A stretch of 64,000 bases of DNA, taken from contig NZ_WUQX01000001.1 in NCBI RefSeq assembly GCF_009830285.1, forward strand, positions 3,472,501 through 3,536,500, given 5' to 3'. Shown here piece by piece: positions 7,976 through 18,666 of this stretch. Position numbers and translations under genes: made by a program. The notes under the pieces were generated by a model. It was given only the letters and a program-made list of their open reading frames with translations, was not told the origin of the DNA and did no database searches. The stretch comes from Sporofaciens musculi. Lineage in GTDB: Bacteria; Bacillota; Clostridia; Lachnospirales; Lachnospiraceae. Each line of letters opens with the position of its first letter. Position 1 is the stretch's first letter.

Positions 7976-8832
7976 TAATTTTCTCCTTTCACATAAAGCA
8001 GCATAATCTCATCTATTGTAGCAGGGATAACTATTGCCTTTGGATATTTTTTAACCGCTCTTCCTCTGTTAGCAACTAATATCTGCCACTCATAATCCTG
8101 CTTGCGATACGCTATAATATCATTTTTATCAATAGCATCAAACTGTGCTGCCCCACATTTAATAATTCCATAGTATTCCAGCAATTCGTCTTTCGTCTTG
8201 CAAAAGATGATTTTTCCTGCATGTATAAAGACAATGTAGTCGGCAACTTTTTCTAAATCACTTGTGATATGAGAAGACACCAAAATTGAATGTTCCTCAT
8301 CCTGCACAAATTCTAAAAACATATCTAAAATGTCATCTCGTACTATCGGGTCAAGACCACTGGTTGCTTCATCTAAAATCAGCAAATGAGGATGATGTGC
8401 AAATGCCACCACAATAGAAAGTTTCATTTTCATTCCTTTAGAAAAAGTTTTAATCTTTTTTGAGGCAGGAATACCCAGACGGCTTAACAGGTTATTATAG
8501 TAAGGCTTATCCCATGAAGAATAAATGTTACATAGCACCTTGCTTAACTTAATAGGTGTTAATTCTTCTGAAAAATTACTCCCATCAAAAACAACACCGA
8601 CTTTTTCCTTCACAGCATAATCAAAACTGTCTATATCGTGACCTAAAATCATAATTTTACCACTGTCTTTTTTTATAAGACCCAGAATAGAATTGACTGT
8701 TGTACTTTTGCCTGCGCCATTTTCCCCAATCAGTCCTACAATACTTCCAGATGGAATACTGAAAGAAATATTATCTAATGTGAAATTACTGTATTTCTTT
8801 GTTAAGCCTGTAATCGTTAATGCTGCATTCAT
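7975..8832 (-). CDS. ABC transporter ATP-binding protein
   Basis: A 285-residue ABC ATPase. Walker A is GENGAGKSTT at about residues 36-45. The signature region is degenerate (FSKGMKMKLS). Walker B is LLILDEATSGLDP and the H-loop is SSHITSD. The C-terminal 70 residues form the extension common in YtrB/BcrA-like ATPases. It starts one base after the GntR gene and ends overlapping the permease start, so the three form one operon. The substrate is unknown. Base composition is much more AT-rich than the flanking element genes, which suggests a cargo cassette. Confidence 0.93.
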   Translation of the reverse strand: MNAALTITGLTKKYSNFTLDNISFSIPSGSIVGLIGENGAGKSTTVNSILGLIKKDSGKIMILGHDIDSFDYAVKEKVGVVFDGSNFSEELTPIKLSKVLCNIYSSWDKPYYNNLLSRLGIPASKKIKTFSKGMKMKLSIVVAFAHHPHLLILDEATSGLDPIVRDDILDMFLEFVQDEEHSILVSSHITSDLEKVADYIVFIHAGKIIFCKTKDELLEYYGIIKCGAAQFDAIDKNDIIAYRKQDYEWQILVANRGRAVKKYPKAIVIPATIDEIMLLYVKGEN

Positions 8833-8834
8833 TC

Positions 8835-9209
8835 TTAATCCTCCTCATACAACAATGATAAAAGTCCAATCAATTTATCTAATTTTATTCCGCTTGACCG
8901 AGCAATCTCAATTGCTTCATTGAAATGCTCTTCAATCTTTTTTTGTTGTTCTTCCAAATAGAAATCTTGATTTTGTGCCGATACAAAACAGCCTTTTCCA
9001 GCAGTAGTTTCGATAAACCCATCTGATTGTAATTTATCGTATGCTTTCTGTACTGTCAAAACACTGATATGAAGTGATTTTGCCATTGAACGAATAGACG
9101 GGATAGCCTCACCCGCTTGTAGTTCCCCACTCATTATCAACGCTTTTATCTGGTCTGATATTTGTTCGTATATAGGTTTACTTGTGTGGTTATTAATAAA
9201 TAATTCCAA
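8835..9209 (-). CDS. GntR-family regulator (YtrA subfamily)
   Basis: A 124-residue protein with an N-terminal winged helix (PIYEQISDQIKALIMSG, then SIRSMAKSLHISVLTVQKAY with a FIETTAGKGCFV wing) and a short helical C-terminal dimerisation tail. This is the layout of YtrA-type GntR regulators, which control adjacent ABC transporter genes. It is the first gene of the GntR-ATPase-permease operon. A perfect palindrome at 9227-9255, just upstream of the start, is the probable operator. Confidence 0.92.
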   Translation of the reverse strand: MELFINNHTSKPIYEQISDQIKALIMSGELQAGEAIPSIRSMAKSLHISVLTVQKAYDKLQSDGFIETTAGKGCFVSAQNQDFYLEEQQKKIEEHFNEAIEIARSSGIKLDKLIGLLSLLYEED

Positions 9210-9226
9210 CTGTCCTCCTCCTGCTC

Positions 9227-9255
9227 ATACTGTATTGCTTAAACAAGTACAGTAT
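9227..9255 (-). promoter_or_regulatory. probable GntR operator in the cassette promoter
   Basis: ATACTGTA (9227-9234) and TACAGTAT (9248-9255) are perfect inverted arms 13 bases apart, 18 bases upstream of the GntR start. Spaced palindromes of this form are typical of YtrA-type autoregulated promoters. TACAGTAT, read leftward as ATACTGTA, may overlap the -10 or -35 region. I could not place a consensus -35 with confidence. Confidence 0.6.
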
Positions 9256-9386
9256 AAGTCATGGTAAGGCAGATGTCAATATAAATATGCCAGAGATTTC
9301 TCCCTGCCATTAATATGTCTATGTGTAAATAATTTCTTCGTTCACAATCTCCCTCGCACAAGCTCTTATGTTATTCATTCTTCCTG

Positions 9387-9638
9387 AAATCCAAACTTAG
9401 GAGAAATCCAAACTTTTCTGAAAATGGCTTGATAATAGGGGATTCTTGTAGAAAAAAGTTTGGATTTCATTTCGCCAAATGCAATGCTCCAATTATGACA
9501 AAATGAGAAAAACACTGTTATTTAGCTCTGTTCCAACTAATTTATTTCCATTTTTGACAAAAGAAAGCCAAAACAAAATCCAAACTTTTTGTCAGAAAAC
9601 GCCTTAAATAAAGGATTTACAGAAGAAAGTTTGGATTT
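9387..9638. repeat. 12-bp repeat cluster (AAATCCAAACTT), two tandem hairpin units
   Basis: AAATCCAAACTT occurs at 9387-9398, 9404-9415 and 9576-9587. Its complement occurs at 9456-9467 and 9627-9638. The pairs 9404/9456 and 9576/9627 make two hairpin units of about 63 bases whose loops also resemble each other (AGAAAAC-GCCTTA-like core), 172 bases apart. Degenerate copies continue into the tnpV 3' end. No gene is visible in 9256-9616. Confidence 0.7.
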
Positions 9639-9994
9639 CTCAAAAGTTGGGATTTTCGGGAAAATATAAACTTTTGGATTTTCCCCATCCATTCTAAGGC
9701 GTTTTCCTCCTTCAACTGTTCCGTTATGCCTTGTGCCTGTTTCATGCCCTCTATGAGCCTTTCAAAGCGTTCCTGCGCCTGCCTGTCGATGTCGGCAAGG
9801 TAGGTGTTGAGCCTGCCGCTTGTGAGAAGATTGGTGTATGTAACCTTATGGCACTGTTTCAGATAGTCCAAGTGCCGCTGTCCCCATATGCCTATCGGCT
9901 GTTCTTCTTCTGCGGGTACAGTTAAGCACGGTATTAAGTAATCTCCTCGCCGTTCGTATTTGCCGCCCAGTTCCTCAAAAATCGTCTTTGCCAT
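9617..9994 (-). CDS. TnpV-family transposon protein
   Basis: A 125-residue protein of the TnpV family, first noted in Tn4451-like elements: MAKTIFEELGGKYERRGDYLIPC, then the conserved GIWGQRHLDYLK and LLTSGRLNTYLADID. The usual C-terminal motif (AEE-x-x-L-x-E-x-x-Y) is replaced by a short tail encoded by the repeat cluster, so the 3' end is probably altered. Its start overlaps the end of the truncated methylase-helicase gene by 20 bases. TnpV function is not established. Confidence 0.85.
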   Translation of the reverse strand: MAKTIFEELGGKYERRGDYLIPCLTVPAEEEQPIGIWGQRHLDYLKQCHKVTYTNLLTSGRLNTYLADIDRQAQERFERLIEGMKQAQGITEQLKEENALEWMGKIQKFIFSRKSQLLRNPNFLL

Positions 9995-12900
9995 TGTCTG
10001 TTACCTCCACATTCTTTTTTATTTTGAATGTCCGCAAAATCCGTCCTACATCCGAGGGTCGCCAAGGGCAGTCGCAGTTGTGAATTGCGATTAGCCTGTC
10101 CTGTACATTCGTACCCGCCCCCATCTTCGGGGTAGAGCCTAAAAGGACACGCACCTCGCCGCTCCTTACCTTTGCAAACAGCTCCTTTTTCTGTGCGTCG
10201 GTATTCGCTTCATGGATGAAACGCACCTGCTCCGCAGGGATTCCACGGGCTATGAGCTTCTCTCGGATGTCGTCATAAATATTAAAAGTTCCGTCATTCT
10301 TCGGCGTTGAAAGGTCGGAGAAAACAAGCTGCGCCGCCTTTGTGTCGGCGTGTTCCTCCCAGATGCGGTAGATATTGTCCACGCAGGCGTTGACTTTGCT
10401 GTTCGGGTCGTCTGGCAGCATCGGGTCAATCAATCTCTGGTCTAGGGCAAGCTGCCGCCCGTCGTTTGTCACTTTGAGCATATTATCTGTTTGTGGCTTT
10501 ACCAGTTTGGCTCGGATTTTCTCTGCCCGTTTCGCAAGCCCCGCCACCATTTCCGTCTGGATTTGGCTCGGCTTGGTCTTGATGTTGTGGTAATTGACCT
10601 TTGGCACGGGCAGCTTTAGCATATCGGCGGTCTGGATGTCCGCAACCTCACGGAACATCTGCATCAATTCTGGCAGGTTGTAGAACTTCGCAAACCTCGT
10701 CTTGGCTCGGTAATTCGTCCCCTCTGGGGCAAGTTCCAGAGCTGTGACCGTTTCTCCGAACGTGGAAGCCCAACTGTCAAAATGCTGCAATCCGTTCCTT
10801 GCGAGGGTGTCATACTGCAAGTACCTCTGCACAGAATACATCTCGACCATCGAGTTACTTATAGGCGTTCCTGTTGCGAAAACTACGCCACGGTTGCCCG
10901 TGATTTCGTCCAGATAGCGGCACTTCATAAAGAGGTCGGAGCTTTTCTGGGCTTCGGTCTGGGCGATGCCGCCGACATTCCGCATCTTGGTGTAAAGGTA
11001 AAGGTTCTTGTAAAAATGACTTTCGTCTATAAAGAGCCTGTCTATGCCCAATTCCTCAAAGTTTATCACGCTGTCTTTCCGCTTGGTATCGTTGAGTTTA
11101 TCGAGCTTTGCCTTGATTGCTTTCCTTGTTTTCATGAGTTGCTTGACCGTGAACTGCTCCCCGTGGGATGCCTGCACGTCGTCTATCCCCATCTCTATAT
11201 CGTCAAGCTGGCGCATAAGCTGTTCCCGCTGTCGTTCCTCGCTGATGGGGATTTTCTCGAACTGACTATGCCCGATAATCACCGCATCATACGCCCCCGT
11301 CGCAATCCTGCCGCAGAACTTCTTGCGGTTTCCCGTTTCAAAATCCCGCTTGGTAGTCACAAGGATATTGGCAGATGGATAGAGCCTTAAATACTCCGAC
11401 GCCCACTGCCCGACAAGGTGGTTCGGCACGACAAACATGGATTTCTGGCATAAGCCGAGCCGCTTGCTTTCCTGTGCGGCGGCGACCATTTCAAAAGTTT
11501 TTCCCGCCCCTACTTTATGGGCAAGGAGCGTGTTGCCGCCGTAAAGGATATGGGCAATCGCATTGACTTGGTGTGGTCTTAGCTGGATTTCTGGGCTGAT
11601 GCCGCCGAACGTGATATGGCTTCCGTCATATTCACGGGGTCGGATGGAATTAAATGTGTCATTATAATAGCGTACAAGCCTGTTCCTCCGCTCTGGGTCT
11701 TTCCATATCCAGTCTTGAAACGCCTGCTTTATCACCTCCTGCTTTGCCTGCGCCGCCGTTGTTTCCTTATGGTTCAGCACCGCTTTTTTATTGTTGTGTT
11801 CGTCATAAACATAGTCAAAGATGCGGGTGTCACGGAGATTCAAGGTGTCCTCCATGATGCGGTATGCGCTTGCCCGCTTCGTGCCGTAAGTGCTGTCCGC
11901 CTTGACATTCCCTACGTCGGAACTCTTATTCTCAATGAACCAGTCCCCGTTATATGCCGTGTAGCGTACTTTCAATCTGCCCGCCGCATAGCTTGACGGC
12001 GTTAAAAGCTCCATCATAAACTGCTGTATATCTTCCTGCGGTATCCATGTCGTGCCAAGACGGACGGAGATTTCGCTTGCGGGCAAATCCTTTGGGATGA
12101 CCTTTTCCAGAGCCGCCACGTTGACTGTAAGCTCTGGGTCTGACTTTGCCGCTATCCCTGCAATTTTCAGTTTCTCCCGCACATTCCCCGACAAATACTC
12201 GTCTGCGGTCACATACCTTGCAGACTCGGATGACGGCACTTTGTAGATTACGCCCTGCAATTCCTTAATGATTTCTTCCTCTGACCTGCAAGTGAGCCGT
12301 GCCATATATTCCAAATCGACACGGGCTTTCTCCACGATAGAGAGGGCGAGGGCTTCACTGGCGGTTTCCACAAAGGTCACTTCTCGGTGGGGCTTTATCG
12401 TCCGTTTCGTGAACATATCCGCCTTGCGTTTGAATTTCCCCTCATCGTCAAGCACTTCAAGGGAACAGAGTAAGAAATAACTTTCATCCGCCGCAAAAGC
12501 GAGGTAGTTCCCCCTGCTGTTAATCAAGCCGTACTTTTTGGTAAAGGCATCGTATAATCGGTTTAGGTTTTCCTGCTCGGTCTGTATCATTTCCTCTGGG
12601 CAGTCGTCGGTCTGGTATTGGATGAGCTTCCTCACGCAGTCACGAATTTCCAGCAGCCCCTTGATGCGGCTCTCCGCCGTCATGGACACGTTTGCAGGGG
12701 TCATCTCGTTATTCTCTCGGAAGTAGACTTTGCCGCCCACAAGGGCAAACGAGAAGTTCCGCACGTTCGGGTCGGCGGGGATGGCTTTCTCATTCTCATC
12801 GGATATTTCGTCAATCCCAACATCCTGCTCCGTGATTTCGCCGTCTATCCGCTGCATGGCTTCATGGAGAAGCCCCGCAAGCGGCACGTCTGGGTAGGCT

Positions 12901-15900
12901 TTGCAGGCACTGTCCATGCCGAACCTTGTGCTTTCCATCCTCATCTCGCCAAGCACCATCTCTGGATGCTGGACAAAGTAGCTGTTCATCGTGATTCCAT
13001 TTGCATCTGTGTCAAGGTGTACCCACTCTGGCTCAATGTCAATTATATTGTCACGCTTTTGCAGGATAAGGATGTCGCTCGTGACCTCCGTTCCTGCATT
13101 TGCCCGAAACGTATTGTCGGGAAGCCTTACCGCCCCTAAAAGCTCGGCTCTCTGTGCAACATACTTCCGCACCTCTGGGCTTGCCTTGTCCATCGTCCCC
13201 TTAGAGGTGATGAACATCACAACGCCGCCTGCCCGCACTTTATCCAGAGCCTTTGCAATAAAATAGTCGTGGATTAGGAACTTCTGGGCGTTGTAGCGGC
13301 TGTCGTTGACTTTGAACTCCCCGAACGGGATATTGCCAAGCACCACGTCAAAGTGGTTGTCTGGGAGCTTCGTTTCCTCAAATCCTTCAATGGCGATGCT
13401 GGCTTTCTGGTAGAGCTGCTTTGCAATCCTGCCCGATAACGGGTCAATCTCGATGCCGTGCAGCTTTGATTTCTCCATGCTTTCGGGCAATAATCCTAAA
13501 AAATTGCCCGTGCCGCAGGACGGCTCCAAGATGTTCCCCTGTGAAAATCCCAGACGGTCAAGTGCTTCGTACATTGCCTTGATGACAATGGGCGGCGTAT
13601 AAAAAGCGGTCAGCGTGGATTCCATAGCGGCATGGTATTCTTCGTCGGAGAGTGCTGATTTTAATTCCTTATATTCATTTGCCCAAGCCGCATTGCTGCT
13701 GTCAAATGCCATCGACAGACCGCCCCATCCGACATACTTTGCAAGGGTTTCCTGTTCTTCGGGCGTGGCAAGGCGGTTTTCTATCTGAAGGTCGTGGAGA
13801 AGTCGGATTGCTGCCATATTGTTTTGGAACTTCTCTTTCGCACCGCCAACGCCTAACGCATCGTTGGCAATGCGGTAGTTGCGGCGTTCAGCGGAGAGGG
13901 CAGGGGCGGACGGTTTCGCCGTAACGGGTGTTTCCCTCGGTTTCCCATGCTCTGGCTCGTCAAAGCGTATCTTCTCCACCACAATGTCATAGGGAAGCCC
14001 GTTCTCCACGGCAGGGTACTCCGCCACGGTTTCCGTAGTCGTCTTTACGGGAGATTCTATCTTTTCTTCGGGCTGTGGTTCTTTTTCTGCCTGCTCCAAG
14101 AGCCTGCGGACATAGCTCACTTTCTCCACACGGTTTATCGGGAAGCCCATGTTGTTCTGAAATGTGATGTCACGCATGGAAACATCGCCGCTGATTTTCC
14201 CGACGCTCTCGATAAGATAACGGCGGTTGTCAATCATAAGCTCTTTGCCGATAAGGTCAGAATTATCCTGCTTTTCATCCGTCCCAGACGGGGCAGGCTC
14301 TGATTTCTGCTGTTCCTCACGCTCCGCATCTTTCGCTGCAAATAGCTCCGTGATATGCTCCGCACTGTTTAAGGTGTCGGCGTATTCCTGTGCTTCTTCC
14401 TCGGTTTCAAAGGTCTGGTAGATGCCGCCTACGTCGTAATATCGGTCGGTACTGTCCTCTGGGGCTTCATTATTCCGTATGATAAATGGGTCAGCAAAAG
14501 CATCGGAAGTCTGCTCTACCGTGTAATGGGGCTTCTGTTCTGTTTCATCAGAGATGATGTCTGGGCTTGGGTTTTCAGCCGCCTTTTTGTTTTCCTCCCG
14601 ATAGAACGGCTCAAGCTGTTCCTCCGTCAAGGACACTAAATCGTGGTAGTACAGATTAGAAAGTGCGTTCTGGATAAGGTCTGCAAGGTCATTATACTGC
14701 GTATATTCTGCAAGAACGCCGTCCACATACGTTTCCATGCGGTACTGCAAGAGGTTGGCGGATGCCTGTATCCCGTGCAAGCCGTCCTCGGTATTCTGAA
14801 AGGCAATCTTGACGTTGGATAAATCCGTATAGTCCACTTCGGCATCGCCGCCAAACTCCGCATCGCAGTATGCGTCGATACAGCCTTTCGCCTGTTCCAG
14901 AAGTTCTTCCTCGGCAGGCTCTTTCCTCCTGTGAAACCAGTCATCCTCGGTAGCCATTATCTCGCCAAGCCGCTTTTCATCCTCTGGGAACAGCTCGGTG
15001 TTTCGCTCTAAGAACGGGATAAACACGTCATGCCCCAGACGCAGGGATTCCATTTTCTCTCGGTAATAATCTTCGCCCTGCCGTTTCCATTCTGGGATAA
15101 ACGGGCAGTCGGGGGAGAGGGAATATTCATAAAAATTTCGGATATGGGCGATTAAATCCCCCTCGCCGTCGCCGATGTCAAACCGCCCTTCATAATTAAA
15201 TTCCTCGCCGCCGATGACGGCATGGATTTCAAAATCGGTCTTATGATACCATCCGACATGGTTCTCCTCATTCTCCCTTTCACGGTTCTGTTTTTCGTCC
15301 AGAATGCCGAGCAGTTTATTTCCCAGAGCGAAACTCAAATCCGTAAATCGGTCGTTCAGCTCCTTGTCATAAAAAGCGGGATGCTCGGAGAAGCCGATTG
15401 AGAGGGTGATGCTGTCGGGCTTTTCCTCGGCAAGTGTTTCTGTTTTCTGGCTTTCGGTGATGACCGTTTTTAAATGGTCGTTCGCAGGGTTCTCCTTTAA
15501 TTTCTGCTCAAAATCCTCCCTGCTAAACTCTTTTCCGAACAACGGGAACTCCGCATTTCGCAGGGACACGGCGTTCTCATCAAAGGCGGTAATCTCATAT
15601 TTGTCCGCCCCGATATACACCACGTCGCCCTCGTGGTAGAGGTAGCGGAGAGGGTAAAGCTCTGTAAGCTCCTGCGAGAAACGCCACGCATTGCTGCGGC
15701 TGTAAACGCTGGTCGTCTTTTTCTGCACAAGGGAGAGGAAGTCTAACATCTCCTGCACGTTGTCTGGATGCTGTAATGTCTGTTCCATAAGGTCAGCGGG
15801 CATATCCGCAAAATCCCTACATCCAATCACGCCCAACAAGTCTTTCTCATAGCCGTCCAAGTCACGGATAAAGTCAGAAAGCCGCAGGGCGAGCGTGTCC

Positions 15901-17012
15901 CGCTTGTCCGCAGGGGGCAGTTCCCTTTTTTCCTCAATAAAACGCTGCCTTGCCAGTTTCCTCTGGGTGTCGATTTCATACTGCGGGGCAGACACGCTTT
16001 CCAGATAATCGGCATAATGGTCTTTTTCTTTGGGATTGAGGTAGCGATTATCCTTAACCAGCTCACGCAGCCGTTTTTCCGCTTTCGACCAGCTCAGAAC
16101 AAGGTCGTGTTCGGTGGAAATGCCGTCACGGTCAATGGTGATGCCCTTGCCGCTGTACCACACATACCCCTCCGTGCCGTCTGAAAAATCAACGAAAAAG
16201 CCGCCCGTGCCGTATTCCCTTTTCAGAAAATCAATGTTCTTCTTTTTATCTTCCTGCTTCTGGAACTGATGATAAATACGGTATTTCCCGTTCGCAACGC
16301 TGTTCCCTTTTACAAGGACGGCATCAATATCCTCCTGTGAAACGGCAAAAGCAGAGGCTTTCTCGTCCTCTGCTTCAGCTATCCTTTCAATCTGTTCGTC
16401 CACGGTCGGGAGATTTGCGGCAACTTCTTCCTCATTGGCAACGCTGCCTTTTTCTGTCTGTCCTTCTGGCTCTGCCGTCTGTGCCGCAGCTGCTTTTTCT
16501 TCCTGCCTGCCGCCGTCCGACTGCGGCTCTTGTTCTGAATTTCCTAATTGTAAATCAGTTCGCTCAAGATGGCTTCCTCCGCTTGGCTGCGGATATTGTT
16601 CATCATGCCGAGCCACTGCATCGGGGCTTTCTCTTTCAGTTCCTCCGTCACTCCCTGCTCGGCTGCTAACTGCTTCGTCAGAAGCTCCAGCCGCTGCAAC
16701 GCCGTCTGCTCGGTCTGGTATAAGTGTGCGTTCAGCCTGCCCGACGTCAGCAGATTGAGATAGGTCACTCTTTTGTGCTGTTCCAGATAATCCCTGTGCA
16801 TCAAAGCGTACCTGCCAAGCGGAAGCTCTGGCTCTGTCGGTAATGTCAGGTCGGGTATAAGGTAGTCCGCCTGTTTCGTGTAAGTGATTTCGCTCATTAT
16901 TTTCGCTCCTCGTATAATAAGTTTGTAAGCAAGAAAAACTGCTTACAGACTTATTCTTTTTGATTAGACAGAAGGATAATTCTAAACATCCTTTCCGAAG
17001 ATTCTTCTTCAA
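9975..17012 (-). pseudogene. methylase-helicase megaprotein, C-terminal part; split by IS110 and truncated at 3' end
   Basis: The frame encodes 2345 residues; those before about residue 34 come from the IS110 end. From 16910 inward it is the body of a conjugative-element methylase-helicase. After a charged region come an adenine methylase domain (EPSCGTGNF near residue 1160, GNIPFG) and an SF2 helicase domain (HKVGAGKT near 1834, DESH near 1995, ATGTPISNSM, then MGAGTNVQDR). At motif VI the usual QRxGR is reduced to VGRILR and the protein ends 18 residues later, where relatives continue for hundreds of residues. The N-terminal part lies at 18667-19548. Confidence 0.9.
16544..16897 (-). CDS. 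TnpV-family protein overprinted on the methylase-helicase gene
   Basis: A 117-residue TnpV-like protein (DYLIPDLTLP, LLTSGRLNAHLYQTEQ, QWLGMMNNIRSQAEE, ILSELIYN) is read in a different frame from the megaprotein over its whole length. It starts after a GAGGAGCG ribosome site. Both frames look maintained: the tnpV frame encodes a family with a full C-terminal motif, and the megaprotein frame runs through without a stop into its later domains, encoding low-complexity disordered sequence here. Relatedness to the tnpV at 9617-9994 is visible in the LLTSGRLN motif. Confidence 0.75.
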   Translation of the reverse strand: MSEITYTKQADYLIPDLTLPTEPELPLGRYALMHRDYLEQHKRVTYLNLLTSGRLNAHLYQTEQTALQRLELLTKQLAAEQGVTEELKEKAPMQWLGMMNNIRSQAEEAILSELIYN

Positions 17013-17334
17013 TCACGCTGGTTCATCCATTCTCTGTCTATTGGTTAATAAGTTACTTTATAGTCATGGTCCCAGATGTTACAATAAGTTCCATAAGAAT
17101 TGTAGCTATGGTCATTGCTTCATCGCTCCTGCAAAGCGTTTGCTATTGCCAAGAAAGCATGCAACCCTAATACTGCGCTAAGACTTATTACACAAATGCT
17201 GCATCCTGGTATCTAGCCACCAGCAGGGTATTTCTTCCAGGTAATGCTCATAACGCGAGGTTTAGGCCGGCGTAGTGGTCTGGGATAACCCATGATTACT
17301 CTTCTTCACTTTTATTGAAAGGTGGTGATGATCC
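16911..17334 (+). ncRNA. candidate bridge RNA (left-end non-coding region of IS110 element)
   Basis: This 424-base stretch between the IS left end and the recombinase start has no gene. It opens with a hairpin at 16921-16950 (arms GTTTGTAAGCA and TGCTTACAGAC, one G-T pair). IS110-group elements encode a bridge RNA here that pairs with target and donor DNA around the core dinucleotide. Exact RNA ends and guide loops could not be defined by eye. Confidence 0.5.
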
Positions 17335-18537
17335 GTGAAAGAACATATTGATTACCTCTCAACACTGTTTGTTGGGATTGATATTGCATCCCGTGTTCAT
17401 GTTATCTCTGCACTTGATTTCAACGAGGAATTCTACATCAGGATGAAATCTGTAGAAAACACTCAGGAAGGTGCAGCTTTTATTGAACAGATGATTTCTG
17501 ATGTATTAAAACACAACCATCAGTTCAAATACGTTATGATCGGTATGGAAGCTACTGGTTTCTATGGTGTCCATCTGGCGAATTATCTTTCTGCCAGTGA
17601 CCTGCTTGCTCCATTCTCTGTCAGAGTTTACTGTCTCAATCCGAAAGAAGTTAAGAACTACAAAAAGTCCTTTAACGATATCGGAAAAAATGATGGCATT
17701 GACTCTTATGTGATTGCCGATTTTGCCCGTGTGGGACGTATTGCAATCAAACCCTGGCGTGGCTCCCAATACCTTGCCTTACAGCGTCTTACCAGACACC
17801 GTATGCACATCACTGAATGTATCGCAAGAGAAAAGACTTACATGCTTAACAACATTTATCTCAAGTTCAGTGAATACGCATTACTCCGTGATGGGCAGCA
17901 TCCATTCGCAAACAAATATGGTGCTACAGCCGAAGCCATTCTTACCGAGTACACAACGAATGAAGATATCGCAAAATCATCCGTAGAAGACCTCGTTGCT
18001 TTTATTAACTCCAAGAGCAAAGGCCGTATTGCTGATCCGGAAGAAACAGCAAAAATCTTACAGGCTGCAGCCCGCAACTCATACCGGCTTGATAAATGCC
18101 TCTATGAGCCGCTTACTATCTCAATCGCTTCTTCCTTTAACTGTATCAGTTCCTTTGAAAGAGAACTCAAAGCGATTGATAAAGCAGTCCTTCAAACAGT
18201 TCAGGGACTAAACCCTGACGAGTACACTGTACTGAATTCCATTCCTGGGATTGGTAAAGTTTATTCAGCCGGTATCTTGGCCGAAATGGGTTCCATTAAG
18301 GCTTTTCCTAATGCCAATGCCCTCGCAAAATACTGTGGTATCGTTTGGAACGATAATGACTCTGGCGATTTCGTAGCCGAAGACAAACACATGAGCAAAG
18401 CTGGCAACAGATATCTGCGCTACTACATCATAGAAGCTGCCGGAAGTGTTATAAGACACTGTCCTGAATACAAAGCTTTCTATGACAAAAATATGCTGAG
18501 ACAAGAAACCATCAGCATAAACGAGCACTCGCGTTGA
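17335..18537 (+). CDS. IS110-family recombinase, C-terminus frameshifted
   Basis: A DEDD/serine recombinase. It has FVGIDIASRVH near the N-terminus, GMEATGFYG, a DIGKNDGIDSYVIADFAR segment, and the C-terminal Tnp_20 domain with SIPGIGKVYSAGILAE and the serine-bearing MSKAGNRYLRYY. It starts at a GTG after AAAGGTGGTGAT. The frame ends early at 18537. An extra A in the AAAAA run after TATGAC (about 18487-18491) would restore KYAETRNHQHKRALALTSRK and continue to a stop at 18612-18614, the usual family C-terminus. The copy may therefore be inactive, or the lost base may be an error. Confidence 0.92.
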   Translation: MKEHIDYLSTLFVGIDIASRVHVISALDFNEEFYIRMKSVENTQEGAAFIEQMISDVLKHNHQFKYVMIGMEATGFYGVHLANYLSASDLLAPFSVRVYCLNPKEVKNYKKSFNDIGKNDGIDSYVIADFARVGRIAIKPWRGSQYLALQRLTRHRMHITECIAREKTYMLNNIYLKFSEYALLRDGQHPFANKYGATAEAILTEYTTNEDIAKSSVEDLVAFINSKSKGRIADPEETAKILQAAARNSYRLDKCLYEPLTISIASSFNCISSFERELKAIDKAVLQTVQGLNPDEYTVLNSIPGIGKVYSAGILAEMGSIKAFPNANALAKYCGIVWNDNDSGDFVAEDKHMSKAGNRYLRYYIIEAAGSVIRHCPEYKAFYDKNMLRQETISINEHSR

Positions 18538-18640
18538 CTTCCCGTAAATTTATACGTCTGCTCTTTGGTCTGCTGGACAAGGGCCAACTCTACTCTCCGG
18601 AAAAGAGTAGGTAATCCATACTGCATATCGAACTTACGTT

Positions 18641-18665
18641 CTTAATAGACCGTAGGTCTATTAAG
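18641..18665. repeat. perfect 11-bp palindrome in the IS110 right end
   Basis: CTTAATAGACC, gta, GGTCTATTAAG forms an 11-bp stem with a 3-base loop, 26 bases after the restored recombinase stop. There is no T tract, so it is not a classic terminator. It may block read-through or take part in end recognition. Confidence 0.6.
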
Positions 18666-18666
18666 G

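Noticed and set aside
10782..13266. Several plus-strand frames of 90-200 codons
   Set aside because: They are antisense to the methylase-helicase gene and reflect its base composition; no motif or ribosome site.
18641..18665. Palindrome as terminal inverted repeat of the IS
   Set aside because: It has no partner at the left end, and reading-frame repair places the right end at 18721; IS110 elements generally lack terminal inverted repeats.
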